From: Flaccisagitta enflata
Lineage: Eukaryota > Chaetognatha > Sagittoidea > Aphragmophora
Reading direction: 5' to 3'
Length of the DNA: 64,000 bases
Assembly: GCA_965153355.1 (NCBI GenBank)
Contig: OZ231126.1
Span: 15,686,001-15,750,000 of the forward strand
The notes below the pieces were generated by a model. That model saw only the letters and a program-made list of their open reading frames with translations. It ran no database searches and had not been told where the DNA came from. The position numbers were made by a program, and so were the translations under genes. Shown here one piece after another: positions 59,569 to 64,000 of this stretch. How positions within the stretch are numbered: position 1 is the stretch's first letter; every line of letters begins with the position of its first letter.

Positions 59569-59892
59569 TTTAAGTTGCAATACTACTCCAAAGTGGATTC
59601 TTTTTAGAGCGAAAAATTACTTTTTCCCTTAAGTTGCGTCTTACAGATTAGTATTTTGATGCTTCCACTGAGCATACCTGCTCATCTATTTTTTACTGGC
59701 TCGCTCAGTTTGTTATATATCCAGTTTATTCACATGAGGGAACATGTAGCAGAACAAAGGACAAGAACATGAACAACAAAAGGCAACGTTATAGGTCCTA
59801 TACTAGAACAGGATGTGGGAAAATTGAGTTAAAATTTGATTTTCATACAATTGGAATGGAACATTGCATTTCAAAATTCATCAACTCAAAGA

Positions 59893-60487
59893 AAACCAGT
59901 TGCCCAAGGGCAATATGTGGTCAGTGATACCCATTGCCCTGCTGTGTATGGAGGTGATTAAAGATGATGGGTAGTAGGGCAGCGTCCCCCAAGGGGACGA
60001 TGTCCTGTAGAACACAGGGTGACTTTCGTTTGTTCCTCAGTCCGTCCGTGTGTGCAGATTTGAGCCTCGAGGCTGGGATTTGAGCCTTGAGGCTGGGATG
60101 AACCTCGAGGCTAGTATTTGAGCCTCGATGCTAGGATTTGAGGCTGGGGTTTGAATCTTGAGGCTGGGATTTGAGCCTCAAGGCTAGCATTTGAGCCTCA
60201 AGGCGGGGATTTGAGCCTCGAGGCTGGAATTTGATCCTCAAGGTTGGAATTTGAGCCTCGAGGCTGAAATTTGAGCCTCGCAGCTGGGATTTGAGCCTCA
60301 AGGCTGGGTGGGACTTGAGCCTCGAGGCTGGAATTTGAGCCTTGAGGCTGGGATTTGAGCCTTGAGGCTAAGATTTGAGTCTCAAGGTGGGGACGCACAC
60401 ATGCACGCACGCACGCACGGACGGACAAACAAACAAAAGTCCCCCTGTGTTCTACAGGACATCGTCCCCTTCAGGGCTGCTGCCCAA
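59893..60487. mobile_element. Composite hairpin element B2 with GATTTGAGCCTCGAGGCTGG core
   Basis: Same frame as B1: a leader with TTGCCCAAGGGCAATATGTG, then left repeat (59977-60035) and right repeat (60437-60486) with GATGTCCTGTAGAACACAGG. The core (60056-60390) is unrelated to that of B1: about 16 copies of a 20 bp unit, each holding the palindrome GCCTCGAGGC. A TCCGTCCGTG tract opens the core and a GCACGCACGCACGGACGG tract closes it. Confidence 0.8.
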
Positions 60488-60565
60488 AAAACATAGAAAT
60501 ACGCCAAAAGGCTAGAAAACGTGTGGGATTGCAAGAAAAAAATCTTTAGAGTATGGGTCTGCGAC

Positions 60566-60900
60566 TGGGTTCAAGCGGCGCTGTCTAGCGGCGTTGTCTA
60601 GCGGCGTTGTCTAGCGGCGTTGTCTAGCGGCGTTGTCAAATGGCGTTGTCAAACGGCGTTGTCAAATGTTGTTCTCAAATGGCAATGATAACGGCTTTGT
60701 TAAACAACGTTGTCAAATGGCGTTGTCAAATGACATTGTCAAACGGCCTTGTCAAATGACATTGACAAATGGCGTTGTCAAATAACGTTGTCAAATGGCA
60801 TTGTCAAATGACATTGTCAAATGGCATTGTCAAATGGCATTGTCAAATGGCGTTGTCAAATGGCGTTGTCAAATGGCATTGTTAAATGGCGTTGTCAAAG
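60566..60900. repeat. 13 bp minisatellite TGGCGTTGTCAAA
   Basis: About 25 units. The first four are GCGGCGTTGTCTA, later ones TGGCGTTGTCAAA or TGACATTGTCAAA. A short open frame across it is a repeat artefact. Confidence 0.9.
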
Positions 60901-60949
60901 GGGTGGTTGAGGGGTGGTTGAGGGGTAAGCTGCTTTGGTCACATACATG

Positions 60950-61520
60950 CGTTGATTCATTTCATTTTGAGTTTACATACCAAGTTTTAAATTGGTTCAG
61001 AAATCTTCAAGTTATACACATTCATCATTTTTTAGAAGATAGGCTGGTTGGGTAGTAGGCCGGATAGCATGCTAAACTGTTTATGAATCAAATTCAAAAA
61101 ATCGGTTGAAAAATGCTTAAGTTATGCAGGTTTTTCACTTTTAGGCTGGTAAGCTGGTTTGGCCGGTTAGTATGCTAAAATCTTAACAAATCAAATGCAC
61201 ATGTTGAGTCCTTTCATTACGAGACTCTAAACCAAGTATCAACCAAATTGGTTGAAAAATACCAAAGTTATGCACGTTTTTCACTCGTAGGTAGGCTGGT
61301 TGGGTGGTAGGCCAGTTTGTTCAGTTAGCATTCTGAATTCTTTATAAATCAAATTAATATGTTGAGTCCTTCCATATAGAGACTACATACCAAGTTTCAA
61401 CGGAATTAGTTGAAAACCCCCAACCACGTCCAACACTCAAACATACACAAAAAGTATCGTAAATGCTCGTTTTTCACTTATAGGCTGGTAGGCTGGTTGG
61501 GCTGGTTGGGGTGGTCCGAT
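60950..61520. repeat. ~150 bp satellite, inverse orientation of the 6.7 kb array
   Basis: Units contain TTCACTTTTAGGCTGGT-like, GGTTGAAAAATGC-like and GAGTCCTTCCATATAGAGAC-like words, the reverse complement of the satellite in the TRPM intron. Confidence 0.7.
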
Positions 61521-61685
61521 TTAAACATATGCATAGGCTGCAGAGCGGCCTACCATATTACAACTTTCCTCTAAATATGAAGCAAATCGGTCAAGGCGTT
61601 CAAAAGTTAGCTCATTTTCAAAAGTTTGGACAATGACGACAACGACGACAACGACACCCACCCGCCTCGAATTATAGTCCGAGTC
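61353..61685. repeat. ~330 bp direct repeat, copy 1 (copy 2 at 62646-62977)
   Basis: From TTGAGTCCTTCCATATAGAG to AATTATAGTCCGAGTC the two copies are nearly identical and about 1.3 kb apart. Between them lies another leader fragment (GGTCGCCCAAGGGCAATATG at 61688). Confidence 0.8.
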
Positions 61686-61689
61686 GGTC

Positions 61690-62515
61690 GCCCAAGGGCA
61701 ATATGTGGTTGGCGTGTTCAAGAATTGCAAAAAATTGATTGAACATGCCCTGCGGATGTTTGGGCACAGGTTACCATATGTATAACAAGGGGAAACCGTC
61801 GTTGGACATTTTTTAGTACCTCGGACTGTAAATTGCATTCAAGAGTGTGGAAGGGCCAAAGGAGCAAAATCGATAACCCACCCATAACTTGAAAAATTCA
61901 AAAATGGTTAAATTTTCATGATTAAACATCTTTTTTGGACTCATTGGACACAAAAAACATAAAGGTAGGTGGTCGAGTGGGTGGTTGGGTGGGGTGACCC
62001 ATGGGGTGGGGGTAAGGTGGCCAAAGTGGCAAAAATCACCCCTGATGGAGTGATCGTAAAAAATGACAAAAATCAAAATTGTTGATTTTTTTGGCAAAAA
62101 TACATCTCATTAAGTGGGATTCTGCAAAAAAAATTGGTATTATTTGGGTTTTTGGACAAAAAATGGCCAAGATGACAGTTTTGAGGTTGTTGTAATTTTA
62201 ACTGAGAGAGACAAACACACACACATACAGAGACGCAGAAAGACAGACTATAGCTTTAATTCTCAAAAATCAGGTTGGTCTCATCTGAAAGATCTTTTGA
62301 AAAGCTTTCAGAAGCTCATGAATTGTAATTGATTTGGTTGAAAAATGGTGCTACAGTGATCTTCCAAAGTACAGTAAAAAATGGAATTTTGTCATCATTT
62401 GACCTGTCAACTTTGTTTGCTTATAACTTTTTATCCTTCAAAGCTAGTAAAACATGGTTGGTCTCATCTTAAAGATCTTTCAAAAATTTCTTAGAGGCTC
62501 ATGAATTTTAATTCA
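61690..62515. other. Repeat-derived, no gene seen
   Basis: Contains a leader fragment of the B-type elements, AACATGCCCTGCGGATG, and low-complexity GGGTGGTTGGGTGGGG. No exon was recognised. Confidence 0.5.
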
Positions 62516-62643
62516 TTTGGCCTTTTTTACCAATTTCAGGAATATACAATCACTAAACCAATAAACACTGTGTAGTCATTTCCTGGCATTTTTTTCTTGA
62601 TGATGAAATAAGTGAAATGCGATATTGAAACAGCTCATACTAC
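62516..62643. repeat. 130 bp direct repeat, copy 2
   Basis: Near-identical to 59160-59290. Confidence 0.85.
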
Positions 62644-62645
62644 TT

Positions 62646-62977
62646 AATATGTTAAGTCCTTCCATATAGAGACTAAATACCAAGTTTCAACGGAATTAGT
62701 TGAAAACCCCTAACCCACGTCCAACACTCACACATACACAAAAAGTATCGTAAACGCTCGTTTTTCACTTTTAGGCTGGTAGGCTGGTTGGGCTGGTTGG
62801 GGTGGTCCGATTAAAACATACGCATAGGCTGCATAGCGGCCTACCATATTACAACTTTCCTCTAAATATGAAGCAAATCGGTCAAGGCGTTCAAAAGTTA
62901 GCTCATTTTCGAAAGTGTGGACAACGACGACAACGTTGACACAACACCCACCCGCCTCGAATTATAGTCCGAGTCAG
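62646..62977. repeat. ~330 bp direct repeat, copy 2
   Basis: Near-identical to 61353-61685, ending in AATTATAGTCCGAGTC. Confidence 0.8.
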
Positions 62978-62994
62978 AATGGTATTACGTCGCG

Positions 62995-63207
62995 GACAAA
63001 AACAAAACAAGTGACGCGAGGTCACAATATTGTTGCGAATGGGTGGGCAGGAGCATCCAACCCCCATCCACACCCCAACCCACGTCCAACACTCAAACAT
63101 ACACAAAAAGTATCGTAAACGCTCATTTTCAACTCGATCACCATGACGGACCGACGGACGGATGGACAGACAAAGCCTCTTATAGAGTTGCGTATCCGCA
63201 ACTAAAA
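62995..63207 (-). mobile_element. Hairpin-capped (HINE-like) element, reversed
   Basis: On the minus strand the head is GTTGCGGATACGCAAC (63202-63187), followed by CTCTATAAGAGGCTTTGTC and a TCCGTCCG tract. The core holds TTTTTGTGTATGTTTGAGTG and the tail is near 63030. It closely resembles 16125-16327, including the core. Confidence 0.65.
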
Positions 63208-63308
63208 ATCAACCTAACAAATGTCAACCGCTGCATCAATAGACACGCTGTAAATTTTTGCGTCAGTTTTACGCCTTTCATTTACTCATATGTTTGATTC
63301 TTATGCAG

Positions 63309-63407
63309 TCAAGAAACAATCGCACGGTTTATTTTACAGCGTTTTTCAGCGTCGGAGTAAAAAAACTGTGAAACCAGATTTGGATTCCCCAGACATTATT
63401 TTACAAG
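63309..63407 (+). CDS. Possible exon of an unidentified gene
   Basis: A 99 nt open stretch between a pyrimidine-rich acceptor ending TTATGCAG and a GTAGTT donor. One frame gives KKQSHGLFYSVFQRRSKK and KPDLDSPDIILQ, polar and basic. I do not recognise the family and it fits none of the genes in this window. It may be a chance ORF. Confidence 0.25.
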
Positions 63408-64000
63408 GTAGTTCTGTTTACCACGATTTACCAAGCAATTTGGAGACACAAGCAATGATTTTCCAGCTATTACTCCTTTTTCTTTGTATTGAATCAAATT
63501 TCACGGGCAAAAAAAAACATGAAACTGGTCATTCCGATCAAAGATCTAGTGGAGTATCACTTAATATTTGCATATAAGATGAATTTCGAGCAAGGACTAT
63601 GATGTATATCGCGGTTTCAAAATTCTGACATTTTTTTTTCGCACCTAAATCTCCTTGATTTCCCACTTGCTTCTTGCCTACTTATAGGTCACTAAAACAC
63701 TGAAATAACTTTGAATTTTGGCGGAAGTTGCAAGCAAGAGCCTATTTTTGATGTATCGCGATTGCAAAAAAAATGGTGAAAATTGTGAAAAACCGTGGGT
63801 TGTAAAAAAGATTAAAGAAATCACAACTATGGCAAAATAAAAAAAGACAGTAATTTTCAAAATGATATTGTGAGCTCATTTTTCAGAGCAGCTTTATAAT
63901 TTTTTAGACTATGATAGTTTGTCAAATTTGCTAGCTAGCAAAAAAAATCAGATCTTGAAAAAGTTGATTTTTGCCACAGCAGTTTTTTTCCACCGCTATG
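63408..64000. other. Nothing recognised
   Basis: AT-rich sequence without repeats or exons that I can support. Confidence 0.5.

Noticed and set aside
58569-60487. CRISPR-like array (regular repeats with spacers)
   Set aside because: The repeats are head-to-tail without unique spacers, there are no cas genes and the genome is eukaryotic.
63408-64000. Further exons after the candidate at 63309
   Set aside because: No acceptor-donor pair with a sensible frame was found.

Overview
The window is nuclear DNA of an animal, probably an invertebrate: multi-exon genes with GT-AG introns, a TRPM-type channel, an SLC9A8-type exchanger, secernin and an RNase L/IRE1-type protein, set among abundant microsatellites, minisatellites and small DNA transposons. 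I cannot name the species. Almost every exon call rests on reading-frame continuity across splice sites plus recognisable family motifs; nothing was searched.

Layout. (1) 319-17035 (+): the 3' 27 exons of a TRPM1/3-like cation channel, closing in frame over 1815 residues; its introns hold a hAT-type MITE, a LINE reverse-transcriptase fragment, long GT and CT microsatellites and a ~150 bp satellite. (2) 17036-23075: intergenic, with a Mutator-like long-TIR element (17942-18569) and a satellite island (19418-22605). (3) 23076-31738 (+): an NHE8-like Na+/H+ exchanger cut off after about its ninth membrane segment. One of its introns carries two complete minus-strand genes: a cation-dependent O-methyltransferase (25170-26552) and a CRT-like (chloroquine-resistance-transporter family) membrane protein (26655-28845). 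The latter is frameshifted by a 25 bp tandem duplication. (4) An assembly gap at 32259-32291, exactly where the NHE8 3' exons and the first secernin exon should be. (5) 32397-39154 (+): secernin (Ntn-hydrolase, peptidase C69 family), lacking first and last exons. (6) About 40230-54824: gene-free, AT-rich, CpG-poor, full of GA/AC/TA microsatellites, ending in a ~1.2 kb-armed palindrome. (7) 56836-58442 (-): two exons of an RNase L/IRE1-type pseudokinase-KEN protein. (8) 58498-63207: composite hairpin elements and minisatellites, then one possible exon.

The genes do not form a pathway. The most unusual signal is in the repeats. A dispersed element family has a 5' hairpin, an ACGG/TCCG tract, a variable core (often a minisatellite), and a 3' copy complementary to the 5' arm. 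At least four sequence variants of the terminal motif exist, and head and tail change together. The plan resembles non-autonomous Helentron/HINE or 'pearl' elements. A second superfamily of TA-flanked MITEs, and a third pair of elements near 58.5-60.5 kb with the same frame but different cores, show the same habit of swapped interiors. Element copies inside the CpG-poor block have lost CpGs by C-to-T and G-to-A transitions, which suggests methylation-driven decay.
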